A DNA stretch of 64,000 nucleotides from Chitinophagaceae bacterium (GTDB lineage Bacteria > Bacteroidota > Bacteroidia > Chitinophagales > Chitinophagaceae), in NCBI GenBank assembly GCA_023957755.1, contig JAMLGT010000002.1, positions 1 to 64,000 of the forward strand, written 5' to 3'. The position numbers were made by a program, and so were the translations under genes. The notes under the pieces are model-generated. The model did not search any database, was not told the DNA's origin, and was given only the letters and a program-made list of their open reading frames with translations. Positions 55,087 through 64,000 of this stretch are shown here, in pieces; positions within the stretch are counted from its first letter, which is position 1, and each line of letters starts with the position of its first letter.

Positions 55087-56163
55087 TTAATTGGGAACAA
55101 CAAAACGGTTGTGAGGATTTCCATAATACGCGATCAGGTTGTCTGCGATTTGTGCTTCTCTTAATAATCTCGCTTCTGGCAGGGCGGGCACCCGAATTCC
55201 TTTGTCGATGATTTTACTTCGGGCTGTGATTACCCTTATTTCATCCCAAAGCCCTGCATCCAGAAGTTCTTTCAGGGTGAATGCGCCACCTTCCACAAGC
55301 ACGCTTTGGATATTCTCCTGCATCAGATAGTTCATCGTTTCCGAAAGATAATTACCCCTGCTCACTTTTACAAAATGGACGGCGCCTGACACCTTGTTTT
55401 CTTCTGTGTTAAAGACGATGGTTTTTCCGGGCTCGGAAAACATAACTAAATCTTCTTTACACGGATGACTGCAAAGCAATATTCTTACGGGTTGCTTCCC
55501 CTCCCAATGGCGGTTAGTGAGTTGGGGATTGTCAATAATAGCAGTATGATGCCCCACTAAGATAGCCGGCTCTTCCTTTCTCCACCTATGTACCAACATA
55601 TTCGTGTATGGGTTACTGATAGGTGTTTTGACTCCTGGTTTCCCCATCATGCCGTTGGCAGACTGTGCCCACTTCAGAATGATATATGGCCTCTTTTCCG
55701 TAAGGGAAGTGAAAAATCTTCTGTTGAGAAACAAACAATCCTGTTCACAGATGCCAGTCTGAACCTCCACTCCCGCCTGCCTTAATCGATCAATTCCTTT
55801 CCCGTTCACCACGTCGTGGATATCGACGCTTCCTATTTTTACCGAGGGTATTTTGTGCCGGAGAATCAAGTCTGTACAGGGAGGTGTTTTTCCGAAGTGT
55901 GAGCATGGTTCCAGCGATACATAAAGTGTGCTTCGTGAGATAAGCTCTCTGTCGGATTTCTTCACGCTGTTGAGGCAATTTACTTCTGCATGAGCCTGCC
56001 CGTATTGCTGATGATAACCTTCTCCTATAATTCGGTTGTCAAATACCAGGACGGCTCCCACAAGTGGATTGGGCGCTACACATCCGGTTCCTGATCGGGC
56101 CAGCTGGATGCAACGCTGCATATAGAATTCGTCGGTCAAGAGATAAAGAAATGATTCTGACAA
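55087..56163 (-). CDS. ribD: Bifunctional riboflavin biosynthesis protein RibD
   Basis: The 358-residue protein carries out two steps of riboflavin synthesis: deamination (N-terminal) and reduction (C-terminal) of the pyrimidine intermediate. The zinc deaminase site is H58/E60 ('AHAEVNCL') with C87 and C96 ('PCSHFGKTPPC'). The reductase part (about 145-358) includes 'LKWAQSANGMMGKPG' and 'VEGGAFTLKELLDAGL'. Start may be at M1 or at M15; both keep the domain. It is divergent from prmC. Confidence 0.96.
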   Translation of the reverse strand: MSESFLYLLTDEFYMQRCIQLARSGTGCVAPNPLVGAVLVFDNRIIGEGYHQQYGQAHAEVNCLNSVKKSDRELISRSTLYVSLEPCSHFGKTPPCTDLILRHKIPSVKIGSVDIHDVVNGKGIDRLRQAGVEVQTGICEQDCLFLNRRFFTSLTEKRPYIILKWAQSANGMMGKPGVKTPISNPYTNMLVHRWRKEEPAILVGHHTAIIDNPQLTNRHWEGKQPVRILLCSHPCKEDLVMFSEPGKTIVFNTEENKVSGAVHFVKVSRGNYLSETMNYLMQENIQSVLVEGGAFTLKELLDAGLWDEIRVITARSKIIDKGIRVPALPEARLLREAQIADNLIAYYGNPHNRFVVPN

Positions 56164-56339
56164 AAATAAGATTGTTTGGCATCACAGAAATAATGAATAC
56201 AGGTTGAATTTTTACGAGTCATTTCATTGGGTATCCAAAGCATTCATCCGTTATCGCTAGTCTGACGCCATCTGAAATATTGTGTGCTAAACCAGGTAAT
56301 AATATCCTGTATCATTATTTCCTGTTTTATCTTCGTTTA

Positions 56340-57188
56340 ATGACAACAACTGAAGCCTATTCGGACTTAGCCGAGGCGCTTACCGTAATCTACGAGAAAC
56401 GGGAAGCTGCGAATATTGCAGACTGGGTAATTGAGAATATTACCGGGAAAAAAGGGTGGGAACGCAAAATGGATACAAGGGATCTTGCAATCGAAGAATT
56501 GACACGATTTGATAAATACAAGTCTGAATTGTTGACAAACAAACCGGTGCAGTATGTGCTTAATGAGGCCTGGTTCTGTGGGATGAAGTTCTACGTAGAT
56601 GAAAATGTTTTGGTGCCGAGACCTGAGACAGAAGAATTGGTAGATATCATTACAAAAGATCATCCTGCGGGCACACCGATGGTTATTGATATTGGAAGTG
56701 GTAGCGGTTGTATTCCTATTTCTATTAAAAAAAAGTTGCCTGGCGCAAAGGTCGTATCATGTGATATCAGTGAAGGAGCTGTGAATGTGGCAAGAAAGAA
56801 TGCCAGGGATTTAAAGACAGATGTAGAGTTTAAGGTATTGGACTTTTTGAACGAAGTAAACTGGTCTGCGCTTCCTTCTGCAGATATAATTGTGAGCAAC
56901 CCACCTTATATTCCATTTGATGAGAAGGAATTGCTTGCAAAAAATGTGGTAGATTTTGAACCTTCTGTAGCACTCTTTGTGCCACAGGATGATCCGTTGA
57001 TTTTTTATAAAAAGATATTACACTTTGCAGGGATTCATCTCAGAAATGGCGGAAAAGTTTATCTCGAGGTACATGAAAATCTTGCTGCCTATGTCCGTGA
57101 TCTTTTTGCTGTCTCGGCAGATACTGTTGAGATAATTAAGGATGTGTACGACCGTGAGCGGATGATAAGGGCTATTTGGAAGTACTGA
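56340..57188 (+). CDS. prmC: Peptide chain release factor N5-glutamine methyltransferase
   Basis: From ATG 56340 the product has 282 residues; the frame is open 60 bp earlier but that part is poor. PrmC methylates the GGQ glutamine of RF1/RF2. The SAM-binding 'DIGSGSGCIPISI' and the catalytic 'NPPYIP' motif are clear, and the helical N-domain is present. Its 3' end overlaps the ExbD gene by 17 bp, tail to tail. Confidence 0.95.
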   Translation: MTTTEAYSDLAEALTVIYEKREAANIADWVIENITGKKGWERKMDTRDLAIEELTRFDKYKSELLTNKPVQYVLNEAWFCGMKFYVDENVLVPRPETEELVDIITKDHPAGTPMVIDIGSGSGCIPISIKKKLPGAKVVSCDISEGAVNVARKNARDLKTDVEFKVLDFLNEVNWSALPSADIIVSNPPYIPFDEKELLAKNVVDFEPSVALFVPQDDPLIFYKKILHFAGIHLRNGGKVYLEVHENLAAYVRDLFAVSADTVEIIKDVYDRERMIRAIWKY

Positions 57189-57576
57189 CAGAGGCAGAAG
57201 TAGTAGCTCCAAGTCTTTTGGCCACCTGCATGATTTTAACCACATCGCCCCAACTTACCAGAGAGTCTGCATTGATTACAACTGCCGGTTTGGATGTATC
57301 AGTAATTATCAATTGGCTACGAAGCATGGATTCGAGTGAGTCGAAAGGAATTTTTTTCTGTCCAAGGAAGATATCCTGATTCTTATCAATACTCACAATC
57401 ACGCTTTGCTTAGCCTTGGCATCGCTGTCGGCCCGCGGGTTGTTCATCTTGATTACATTAGGGTTGGCCATTGTGGAGATAATCAGGAAGAAGAACATCA
57501 GGATAAACAGAATATCATTCAGCGGCCCTGTGTCCAATTCCGTGTCATCATTCTTAAATCTTCTTCTGATACTCAT
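57172..57576 (-). CDS. ExbD/TolR family biopolymer transport protein
   Basis: The 134-residue product has one N-terminal transmembrane helix ('DILFILMFFFLIISTMANP') with the conserved Asp near its start, and a periplasmic domain. Together with an ExbB/TolQ partner it uses the proton-motive force to energise TonB or Tol at the outer membrane. It follows the ExbB-like gene by 25 bp. No TonB gene is adjacent. Confidence 0.92.
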   Translation of the reverse strand: MSIRRRFKNDDTELDTGPLNDILFILMFFFLIISTMANPNVIKMNNPRADSDAKAKQSVIVSIDKNQDIFLGQKKIPFDSLESMLRSQLIITDTSKPAVVINADSLVSWGDVVKIMQVAKRLGATTSASVSTSK

Positions 57577-57601
57577 TTTTTCTTTGGTTTACCCCTGTAA
57601 A

Positions 57602-58276
57602 TTATCTGGTTGGTTCCTGAAGAATGTCGGTGAATTCTGCAGTGGCAATTTCCATCTTGTTTTGTACGCGGTTAATCTGAGCAGAGAGATAACTATGGCC
57701 GATATATGCAAGAATACCAATGATAAGGCCGGTAGCCGAAGTAATCATTTTAATGTAGATACCGTCCGCAATTGTATTGGGAGTGTATTCCGGGCTTGTA
57801 GCTATACTGCGGAACAGCGCCAGCATACCAATAATAGTACCCAAAAAACCAAACAATGGCGCAATACGTGCAATGATAGAAATGATCGAAAGATTTTTTT
57901 CCAGCTTATATAATTCCAATACACCGACATTCTCCATACTCTTTTCAATAGCATCCATAGGTTTTCCTATCCGCTGTATTCCCTTATCTACAATTCGTGC
58001 TACAGGGTTATCATTATTCTTTGAAAAGCTTCTGGCAGCTGTCACATTCCCGCTAATAATATGGTCACGGATAATTTGCATGAAGTTGTTATCAAGTTTG
58101 GATGCACGATTGATGGCGATATATCTTTCAAAGAAAAAATAGATGGCAGCCACGAATAGCAGGCCAAGCGGAATCATCAATACACCTCCACTAACGAGTA
58201 CGTCCCAAAGGCTTTGTGATTTTGAAATCTGGGAAGCAGTAGATAAGGAATCTACCTGCAGGAGAAATAAATCCAT
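57602..58276 (-). CDS. MotA/TolQ/ExbB family proton channel protein
   Basis: The 224-residue membrane protein has three helices and the family core 'LEKNLSIISIIARIAPLFGF' plus 'GTIIGMLALFRSI' and 'GLIIGILAYIGHSYL'. It is the proton-conducting partner of the downstream ExbD-like protein. Whether the pair drives TonB-type uptake or Tol-type envelope work is not clear. Confidence 0.93.
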   Translation of the reverse strand: MDLFLLQVDSLSTASQISKSQSLWDVLVSGGVLMIPLGLLFVAAIYFFFERYIAINRASKLDNNFMQIIRDHIISGNVTAARSFSKNNDNPVARIVDKGIQRIGKPMDAIEKSMENVGVLELYKLEKNLSIISIIARIAPLFGFLGTIIGMLALFRSIATSPEYTPNTIADGIYIKMITSATGLIIGILAYIGHSYLSAQINRVQNKMEIATAEFTDILQEPTR

Positions 58277-58391
58277 TTAGTCAGGTTTATGGACAAATGT
58301 AAAAAGTAATTTGAAAAATGTACTGTGCCTGAATAGGATGTGGAAACTTTAACTTAATTGTTAGGAGTGTATCCATCCCGGATTGCGAGGT

Positions 58392-59642
58392 TTAGGAGTT
58401 CTCTTCCCAAATCATGCTCAGGTGTATGATGGTCTCTGCTGCTTTGGCCATGTCCTGAATACTTATCCATTCCTGTAATGAATGAATACCCTGCATCCCG
58501 GTAAAGAGGTTAGGACAGGGCAATCCCATATAGCTTAGCCTGCTACCGTCCGTTCCGCCTCGAATGCTTTCTGTCTTTACTTCAAGTCCGGAACGGCTGA
58601 TAGCTGTAGCTGCGTAAGTTGCAACCTGAGGGTGCTGATCGAGTACTTTCTTCATGTTACGGTATTGTTCATAGACTGTATATTCCATCTTTGCGCCGGG
58701 GTGATGGCTGATGACTTCAGCAGCAATATGTTCCAGACGGTCTCCATGTTCTTTTAACAAATTGTCATCAAAATCTCTGATGATAAATTCGATGGTGGCT
58801 TTTTCGGCGATGCCTTCCACTCTGGTTGGATGTACGTAACCCTGCATTTTTTCAGTAGTCTCGGGCGACCATTCGTTTTTCGGAAGAGCTGCAAGTATTT
58901 CACCAGCTATTTTTAGAGCGTTCACCAGTTTGTTTTTTGCATATCCGGGATGTGCGATGATTCCCTGAATAACAATTTTGGCTGCATCGGCGCTAAATGT
59001 CTCCGTCTCAAGACTGCCGGCTTCACCACCGTCGAGTGTATAACCAAAGCGAGCGCCAAGCTTTTTTAGATCTACTTTAGCCGTTCCTTCACCGATTTCT
59101 TCATCAGGTGTAAAGAGAATTTTTATTTCCCCATGGAGTATTTCAGGATGAGTAATAAGATATTTAGTTGCCTGCATGATAGCTGCTACCCCACTTTTAT
59201 CATCTCCACCCAGCAGTGTTTTACCCGAAGCCGTGATGATGTCATCGCCGATCTTATGATGCAAATAAGGATGGGCTTCCGTAGTTATCACCTGAGAGGG
59301 GTCGTCTGGTAATACAATTGGAGTCCCGTCATAATTCTTATGAATAATTGGTTTTACTTCCGTACCTGAGCAGTCAGGGGCAGTGTCCACATGGCTGCAA
59401 AAGCAGATCACAGGTATATTCTTTTTGGGCGAGTTAGACGGAATGGTGGCATATACGTATCCGTATTCATCCATTTCAGCGTCTGTAATGCCAATCTGAA
59501 TTAGCTCCTCTGCGAGCAGCCTGCTAAGGTTCTTTTGTTTTTCTGATGAAGGGTGTGTGCCACTTTGCGGATCACTTTGTGTGTCAATTTGTGCGTATCT
59601 GATAAATCGTGCTGCGAGTTCATCCTTGTTGATAGTAATCAT
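58392..59642 (-). CDS. pepT: Peptidase T (tripeptidase)
   Basis: From ATG 59642 ('MITINKDELAARFIRYAQID') the product has 416 residues; an in-frame start 54 bp upstream is disfavoured. Dizinc motifs of M20B are present: 'HVDTAPDCSG', 'GGDDKSGVAAIM' and 'FTPDEEIGEG'. It removes N-terminal residues from tripeptides in the cytoplasm. It is a single gene. Confidence 0.96.
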   Translation of the reverse strand: MITINKDELAARFIRYAQIDTQSDPQSGTHPSSEKQKNLSRLLAEELIQIGITDAEMDEYGYVYATIPSNSPKKNIPVICFCSHVDTAPDCSGTEVKPIIHKNYDGTPIVLPDDPSQVITTEAHPYLHHKIGDDIITASGKTLLGGDDKSGVAAIMQATKYLITHPEILHGEIKILFTPDEEIGEGTAKVDLKKLGARFGYTLDGGEAGSLETETFSADAAKIVIQGIIAHPGYAKNKLVNALKIAGEILAALPKNEWSPETTEKMQGYVHPTRVEGIAEKATIEFIIRDFDDNLLKEHGDRLEHIAAEVISHHPGAKMEYTVYEQYRNMKKVLDQHPQVATYAATAISRSGLEVKTESIRGGTDGSRLSYMGLPCPNLFTGMQGIHSLQEWISIQDMAKAAETIIHLSMIWEENS

Positions 59643-59735
59643 GTGGCTTCTTTTTCTCAAAAGTACGGAATCAGATAATGCAGCGTAAGAATGCACAGAA
59701 TAGTGAAACTATATAACAATAGAGCCACCCACACA

Positions 59736-59758
59736 CCCGAAACCCGAAACCCGAAACC
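59736..59758. repeat. Heptamer microsatellite CCCGAAA x3
   Basis: Three exact copies (59736-59742, 59743-59749, 59750-59756) plus CC, between pepT and the M16 genes. Its 12-mer AACCCGAAACCC recurs as reverse complement at 51676-51687. Confidence 0.8.
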
Positions 59759-59810
59759 TCGATAAATTAAGAATAGGTTAAATATGAAAGCAGCTCTGTC
59801 GGCTATTCAG

Positions 59811-59818
59811 TACTTTTG
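59811..59818 (+). promoter_or_regulatory. -7 element of the M16 protease pair
   Basis: TACTTTTG matches TAnnTTTG and lies 20 bp before the ATG at 59839. An earlier in-frame GTG at 59818 overlaps the element, which supports the later start. Confidence 0.5.
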
Positions 59819-59838
59819 TGACCAATTATAAAAATACT

Positions 59839-61167
59839 ATGTTGAAAATTTTTAGACTTTTCCTGCTTTCCGGAGCAGTGATAGCGGTGGCCGGAAGCGC
59901 CCAGGCACAAAATGTGAAGTTTACGGAATACAATCTGCCAAATGGTTTGCACGTAATTCTGCATGAGGACAATACCAACCCGGTGGTGGCCGTAACAGTA
60001 ATGTATCATGTAGGATCAAAGAATGAAGTCGATGGCAGAACCGGCTTCGCACACTTTTTTGAACATCTTTTATTTGAAGGTTCCAAGAACATCGGACGTG
60101 GAGAGTTTATGAAGATTGTAGCGAGCCACGGTGGCAACTACAATGCGAACACTACACAGGATCGTACCTTTTACTTCGAATCTTTTCCTTCTAACGAACT
60201 AGAACTTGGATTGTGGCTGGAGAGTGAACGTATGATGCATCCCGTTATAAATGAGATAGGTGTGAAGACCCAAAATGAAGTGGTGAAGGAAGAGAAGCGT
60301 ATGAGAATGGATAACGCCCCCTATGGCAATTTAGTGAATGTGGTGTTTGATAAACTGTTTACTAATCACCCTTATCACAGAAGTGTCATTGGCACAATGG
60401 AAGATCTGGATGCAGCAAGGCTTCCTGAGTTTCAGGCATTTTTTAAGAAATACTATGCACCTGGTAATGCGGTACTGACTATTGCAGGGGATATTGATAT
60501 CGCAAAGACCAAGCAATTGGTAGCCGCCTACTTTGGCCCTATCCCTAAGGGACAGCCGGTGGTGCAGCCCAATGTGAAGGAGGCGCCAATTACAAAAGAA
60601 ATTGTGGATACAGCGTATGATGCAAATATTCAGATACCTGCTATCCTTACAGCTTATAGGACTCCGGGCGAGAATACCCGTGACGCCAGAGTGCTTGAGC
60701 TGATAGCTAACTACTTGTCAAATGGAGCCAGTTCAAAACTGGCCAGGAAGATGGTGGATGAAAAAAAGGAGGCTTTGGTTGTTCAGGCTTTCAACTATGC
60801 TCTTGAAGATTATGGTGCTTACCTGACATTTGCTTTACCGAATGGCGCTACTCCACTTGACACACTGCTGCACGAAATGGATGTGGAAATAGCTAAGGTG
60901 AGAACGGACCTGATTAGTGAAAAAGATCTGGAAAAGCTAAAGAATCAGGTAGAAAATAACCTTGTAGCAGCCAATCAGAGCATGTTAGGTGTGGCTGAAA
61001 ATCTCGCCAATGGTTATACGTTTTTCAAAAACACGAATTATATAAATGAGGAATTGAAGTTGTATAAATCTATTACAAGAGAGCAGATTCGGGAGGTGGC
61101 CAGGAAATATCTGGATCCGAATAGCAGGCTGGTGCTTTATTATCTGCCAAAAGCACAGGGTAAATAA
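59839..61167 (+). CDS. M16 family zinc protease, catalytic subunit
   Basis: From ATG 59839 the product has 442 residues with a signal peptide (about 1-24, ending AQAQ). The inverted zinc motif HxxEH is at 72-76 (HFFEH), with the downstream Glu in 'NEVVKEE'. It lacks the Arg/Tyr pair of the partner family, so it supplies the metal site. M16 proteases degrade peptides in a clam-shell chamber. The second, zinc-less M16 gene lies 33 bp downstream, and the two probably form a heterodimer in the periplasm. Confidence 0.93.
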   Translation: MLKIFRLFLLSGAVIAVAGSAQAQNVKFTEYNLPNGLHVILHEDNTNPVVAVTVMYHVGSKNEVDGRTGFAHFFEHLLFEGSKNIGRGEFMKIVASHGGNYNANTTQDRTFYFESFPSNELELGLWLESERMMHPVINEIGVKTQNEVVKEEKRMRMDNAPYGNLVNVVFDKLFTNHPYHRSVIGTMEDLDAARLPEFQAFFKKYYAPGNAVLTIAGDIDIAKTKQLVAAYFGPIPKGQPVVQPNVKEAPITKEIVDTAYDANIQIPAILTAYRTPGENTRDARVLELIANYLSNGASSKLARKMVDEKKEALVVQAFNYALEDYGAYLTFALPNGATPLDTLLHEMDVEIAKVRTDLISEKDLEKLKNQVENNLVAANQSMLGVAENLANGYTFFKNTNYINEELKLYKSITREQIREVARKYLDPNSRLVLYYLPKAQGK

Positions 61168-61200
61168 TTCGTCAATTCTAAAAAGAAAATATTACACAAT

Positions 61201-63288
61201 ATGAAAAAGTTATTATTAATTATCCCGGTATTTTTTATTGTGGCTTCAGTGAATGCACAGAAGATCGACAGAAGTAAACCACCGAAGGCCGGTCCTGCTC
61301 CGGTGCTTTCAATTAAGGATCCGGTAGAGTTTAAGATGGATAACGGGATGACCGTCATAGTAGTTGAAAATCACAAGTTTCCCAAAGTATCGGCAAGTCT
61401 TAGAATTGATGCCGGTCCCGTTTTTGAAGGGGATAAGGCGGGTACATTAGACCTGATGGGATCGATGCTGTCAGAAGGTACAAAGACAATGACAAAAGCA
61501 CAATTTGATGAAGCAGTCGATCAGATGGGTGCCGAAGTTGGGTTGACAGCAGGTGGCGGTAGTGCAAGTGCACTCACTCGCTATTTTCAGAAAACCTTTA
61601 TGCTGATGGCTGAAGCGCTCAGGAATCCTGCGATGGAACAGGCATCTCTGGATAAATTAAAGTCTATGGCCCTTAATGCACTTAAAGGTTCTGATAGAAG
61701 CGCCTCGGCAATTTCGGGGAGAGTTGTAAAGGCACTAAGCTATGGCAAGCATACTGCAATGGGAGAATTCAACACTGAGCAATCGCTGAAAAGTATTACT
61801 CTTCAGGATATTAAGGATGCTTACGAAAAATATATTACGCCTTCCAGAAGCTATTTGACATTCATTGGTGATATTACCCCTGCTCAGGCGAAGTCGTTAG
61901 CTGAAAAGGCATTTGGAGATTGGAAAGGGAATACGCTTGTGCTTCCAACTATTGCGAATGTGGCGAATCCTGCCCAAACTGAAATAGATTTAGTAGATGT
62001 ACCCAGTGCGGTGCAGTCTGAAATTACAGTTACAAATCTGGTGAACCTGCCCATGTCTTCTCCTGATTTTTTCCCTGTTTTACTGGCCAATCAAATTTTG
62101 GGAGGTGGCAGCGGCCGTTTGTATCAAAATCTTAGAGAAAAACACGGATTCACCTACGGATCTTATTCGTCTATAGGGCCCGGGAGATATCAGACTACTT
62201 TTTCTGCCACAGCGCAGGTAAGAAATGAAAAAGTGGATAGTGCCGTCGTGGAAATACTGAAGGAGATAAATAGAATCAGAACAGAGAAAGTGTCAGATAA
62301 GGAATTGGCGGAGACCAAAGCCCTGTATAGCGGAAATTTTGCGTTAGGTCTGGAAAACCCTGCTGTGCCGGCCACCTTTGCAAGCAACATCCTGATTAAC
62401 GGGCTTGATAAGGATTTTTATCGCAACTACCTAAAGAAGATAAGTGAAGTTACGGTAGATGATATTCAAAGAGTGGCTCAGAAATACTTTAGCCATGATA
62501 ATGCACGGATAGTAGTTGTGGGTAAGGAGTCTGTAGTGAAACCAGGCCTTGAGAAATTGGGTTACCCCGTAAAATTGTATGATAAATATGCTGATCCTGT
62601 AACTGCGCAACCGGCCGCAAGTGCGACGGTGCCCACCGATGTGAGTGCAAAAGATATTATTGAAAAATATTTGAATGCAATTGGAGGAGCCGATGCATTA
62701 AAGGCGGTTACATCAGTGTACAGCACAGGTACTATTAATATTCAGGGAATGGATATGGATTTGGAAGAAAAGCAAATGGCACCCAATTTAAGTTATATGG
62801 CTATTGTAATGAATGGTCAGCCAATTATCGAAGATGTTTTCGATGGCAAGAGTGGTTGGAAGACTCAGATGGGACAAAAAATGGATTATGCACCTGAAGA
62901 ATTGAAACTGAAGAACGAAAAGAAAGGGCTGTTTGATCAGTTGTTTTACCTGAATGGCGATGGTTACACTGTGCAGGTAGCAGGGACTGAAAAAGTAGAT
63001 GGAAAAGATGCTTACAAGCTGGTGGTAAAAAGCCCCTCAGGCCATGAAACTACTGAATGGTACGATAAGGAAACCGGATTTATGCTGAAGTCTATTACCA
63101 CAATGGAAGTGGGTGGACAGAGTGTAAGTCAGACTTCAGAGTATAGTAATTATACAAAGGTTGAAAATATTTTCATCCCTTATACTATAATTATGACTGT
63201 AGATACCCCTATGGGCGAGCAGGAGATGAAAGTGCAGGTAAAGAATGTGCAGGTTAATAAAGGGGTTACGAAGGATGATTTCAAGTAA
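61201..63288 (+). CDS. M16 family protease-like, non-catalytic subunit with C-terminal extension
   Basis: The 695-residue protein has a signal peptide (about 1-19, ending NAQ) and an M16 fold in about 35-455. The zinc motif is replaced by 'LDLMGSML', so it cannot hold zinc, but the substrate-clamping 'GGGSGRLYQNLREKHGFTYGSYS' with Arg and Tyr is kept; this complements the catalytic partner, as in two-gene M16B pairs. A further domain (about 480-695, 'SVYSTGTINIQGMDMDLEEK', 'EWYDKETGFMLKSI') resembles an LolA/outer-membrane lipoprotein-sorting-like beta domain not found in ordinary M16B subunits. Confidence 0.9.
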   Translation: MKKLLLIIPVFFIVASVNAQKIDRSKPPKAGPAPVLSIKDPVEFKMDNGMTVIVVENHKFPKVSASLRIDAGPVFEGDKAGTLDLMGSMLSEGTKTMTKAQFDEAVDQMGAEVGLTAGGGSASALTRYFQKTFMLMAEALRNPAMEQASLDKLKSMALNALKGSDRSASAISGRVVKALSYGKHTAMGEFNTEQSLKSITLQDIKDAYEKYITPSRSYLTFIGDITPAQAKSLAEKAFGDWKGNTLVLPTIANVANPAQTEIDLVDVPSAVQSEITVTNLVNLPMSSPDFFPVLLANQILGGGSGRLYQNLREKHGFTYGSYSSIGPGRYQTTFSATAQVRNEKVDSAVVEILKEINRIRTEKVSDKELAETKALYSGNFALGLENPAVPATFASNILINGLDKDFYRNYLKKISEVTVDDIQRVAQKYFSHDNARIVVVGKESVVKPGLEKLGYPVKLYDKYADPVTAQPAASATVPTDVSAKDIIEKYLNAIGGADALKAVTSVYSTGTINIQGMDMDLEEKQMAPNLSYMAIVMNGQPIIEDVFDGKSGWKTQMGQKMDYAPEELKLKNEKKGLFDQLFYLNGDGYTVQVAGTEKVDGKDAYKLVVKSPSGHETTEWYDKETGFMLKSITTMEVGGQSVSQTSEYSNYTKVENIFIPYTIIMTVDTPMGEQEMKVQVKNVQVNKGVTKDDFK

Positions 63289-63311
63289 TCCACCTAAAGG
63301 ATAAAATGTTT

Positions 63312-63345
63312 GGAGGCTGCCCTGAAAAAGCAGCCTCCTCTTATT
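63312..63345 (+). terminator. Terminator after the M16 pair
   Basis: GGAGGCTGC (63312-63320) pairs perfectly with GCAGCCTCC (63330-63338); a T-rich but interrupted tail follows. Confidence 0.7.
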
Positions 63346-63391
63346 CGATCAATATGCATCTGTAAATAAGCGAAACAATTATCTTGCACCA

Positions 63392-64000
63392 ATGTATCAC
63401 TTGAAAAAGTCACTGGGGCAGCATTTTCTTAAGGATGAGGGAGTGGTGAACAAAATATTGAAAGCCCTGGAAGCAATTGATCACAGTGCTTTGTTGGAAG
63501 TAGGACCTGGAGGCGGTGCATTGACTAAAGGTTTATTGACGAAGCAGGGTGTCAATTTCCTTGCGGTAGAAGTTGATGCCGAAAAGGTAGATTACCTGAA
63601 AAAGCAATTTCCGGAACTGAAGGTTATCCATAAAAGTTTTCTGGAAATGGAGAAACCTTTTGAGGTGCCTTTTACTGTAATTGGAAACTTCCCGTATAAT
63701 ATTTCCTCTCAAATTATTTTTAAGATATTAGGCTGGTATCCGTCGGTAACCCATGTAGTGGGTATGTTTCAAAAGGAAGTAGCTGAGCGGATTGCTGCCA
63801 AACCTGGAACCAAAGACTATGGGATCATCAGTGTATTGACTCAGTATTATTATGATGTAAGCTATTTGTTTTCCGTAAGCCGGCATGCTTTCAATCCACC
63901 TCCGAAGGTAGAGAGTGCTGTGATCAGGCTCGATGCACGCGTGGAATTGCTGCCGGTAAAAAGCGAAAAGGATTTTAAGAAAATAGTGAAGGCATCATTT
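63392..64000 (+). CDS. rsmA: 16S rRNA dimethyladenosine transferase (partial)
   Basis: The first 203 codons are present and the frame continues past the window edge. KsgA/RsmA dimethylates A1518 and A1519 of 16S rRNA. Motifs are 'SLGQHFLKDEGV' at the N-terminus, SAM-binding 'EVGPGGGALT', and catalytic 'NFPYNIS'. The helical C-terminal lobe starts at 'FNPPPKVESAVI'. Confidence 0.97.
   Translation, partial: MYHLKKSLGQHFLKDEGVVNKILKALEAIDHSALLEVGPGGGALTKGLLTKQGVNFLAVEVDAEKVDYLKKQFPELKVIHKSFLEMEKPFEVPFTVIGNFPYNISSQIIFKILGWYPSVTHVVGMFQKEVAERIAAKPGTKDYGIISVLTQYYYDVSYLFSVSRHAFNPPPKVESAVIRLDARVELLPVKSEKDFKKIVKASF

Noticed and set aside
59736-59758. CCCGAAA repeats as a CRISPR array
   Set aside because: Repeats are 7 bp, directly abutting, with no spacers and no cas genes nearby.

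Overview
The window is a compact, mostly housekeeping stretch of a Bacteroidota chromosome, probably Chitinophagales/Chitinophagaceae-like. Signs of this are a type IX secretion (T9SS)-style C-terminal sorting tail at the left edge, TAnnTTTG-type -7 promoter elements, a short RpoD without a long region 1.1, a Bacteroidota putative porin, DUF4369-thioredoxin proteins, and an ATP synthase atpD-atpC pair with an 83-residue epsilon subunit. No rRNA, tRNA, CRISPR array, insertion sequence or prophage gene was seen. The species assignment is inference; no search could be run.

Layout. 1-4140: end of a T9SS cargo protein, then leftward GNAT and HMA genes, a putative porin and purine nucleoside phosphorylase. 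4374-9257: secreted PIG-L deacetylase, a 37-residue membrane peptide, a sodium:solute symporter and a coiled-coil secreted protein. 9353-14589: pncB, a HipA-like kinase/DUF3037 pair, and a NagB-PIG-L fusion. 14590-15272: a gene-poor gap with an orphan terminator. 15273-17091: NlpC/P60 hydrolase and an ECF sigma/membrane-partner pair. 17123-23286: a complete suf Fe-S assembly operon (sufB-C-D-S-E, DUF59, Rrf2 regulator last) with a visible promoter and operator. 23388-43665: mainly housekeeping genes (der, rpe, ogt, pdxJ, nagA, rlmN, lptF-like, rpoD, rimM, two pseudouridine synthases, scpA). 43782-48799: a six-gene cluster that looks like a nitric-oxide / Fe-S damage response. 48811-64000: beta-barrel protein, atpC-atpD, gdhA, flippase, ribD, prmC, ExbD/ExbB, pepT, a pair of M16 proteases and the start of rsmA.

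How the parts fit. Two themes recur. The first is Fe-S homeostasis: the suf operon builds clusters, while the 43.8-48.8 kb cluster holds a RIC-type di-iron repair protein carrying three DUF2249 domains, a DUF1858/DUF2249 protein, an orphan heme-copper-oxidase-like membrane protein, a second DUF59 protein and a second Rrf2 regulator with an NsrR-like cysteine spacing. Both loci have an inverted repeat with a 6-bp spacer just upstream of a TAnnTTTG element, so parallel control by Fe-S-sensing Rrf2 proteins is a reasonable, testable idea. The second theme is amino-sugar turnover: NagA, a NagB-PIG-L fusion, a secreted PIG-L protein and a divergent NodB-like deacetylase.

The strongest candidate for an under-described system is the 43782-48799 cluster.
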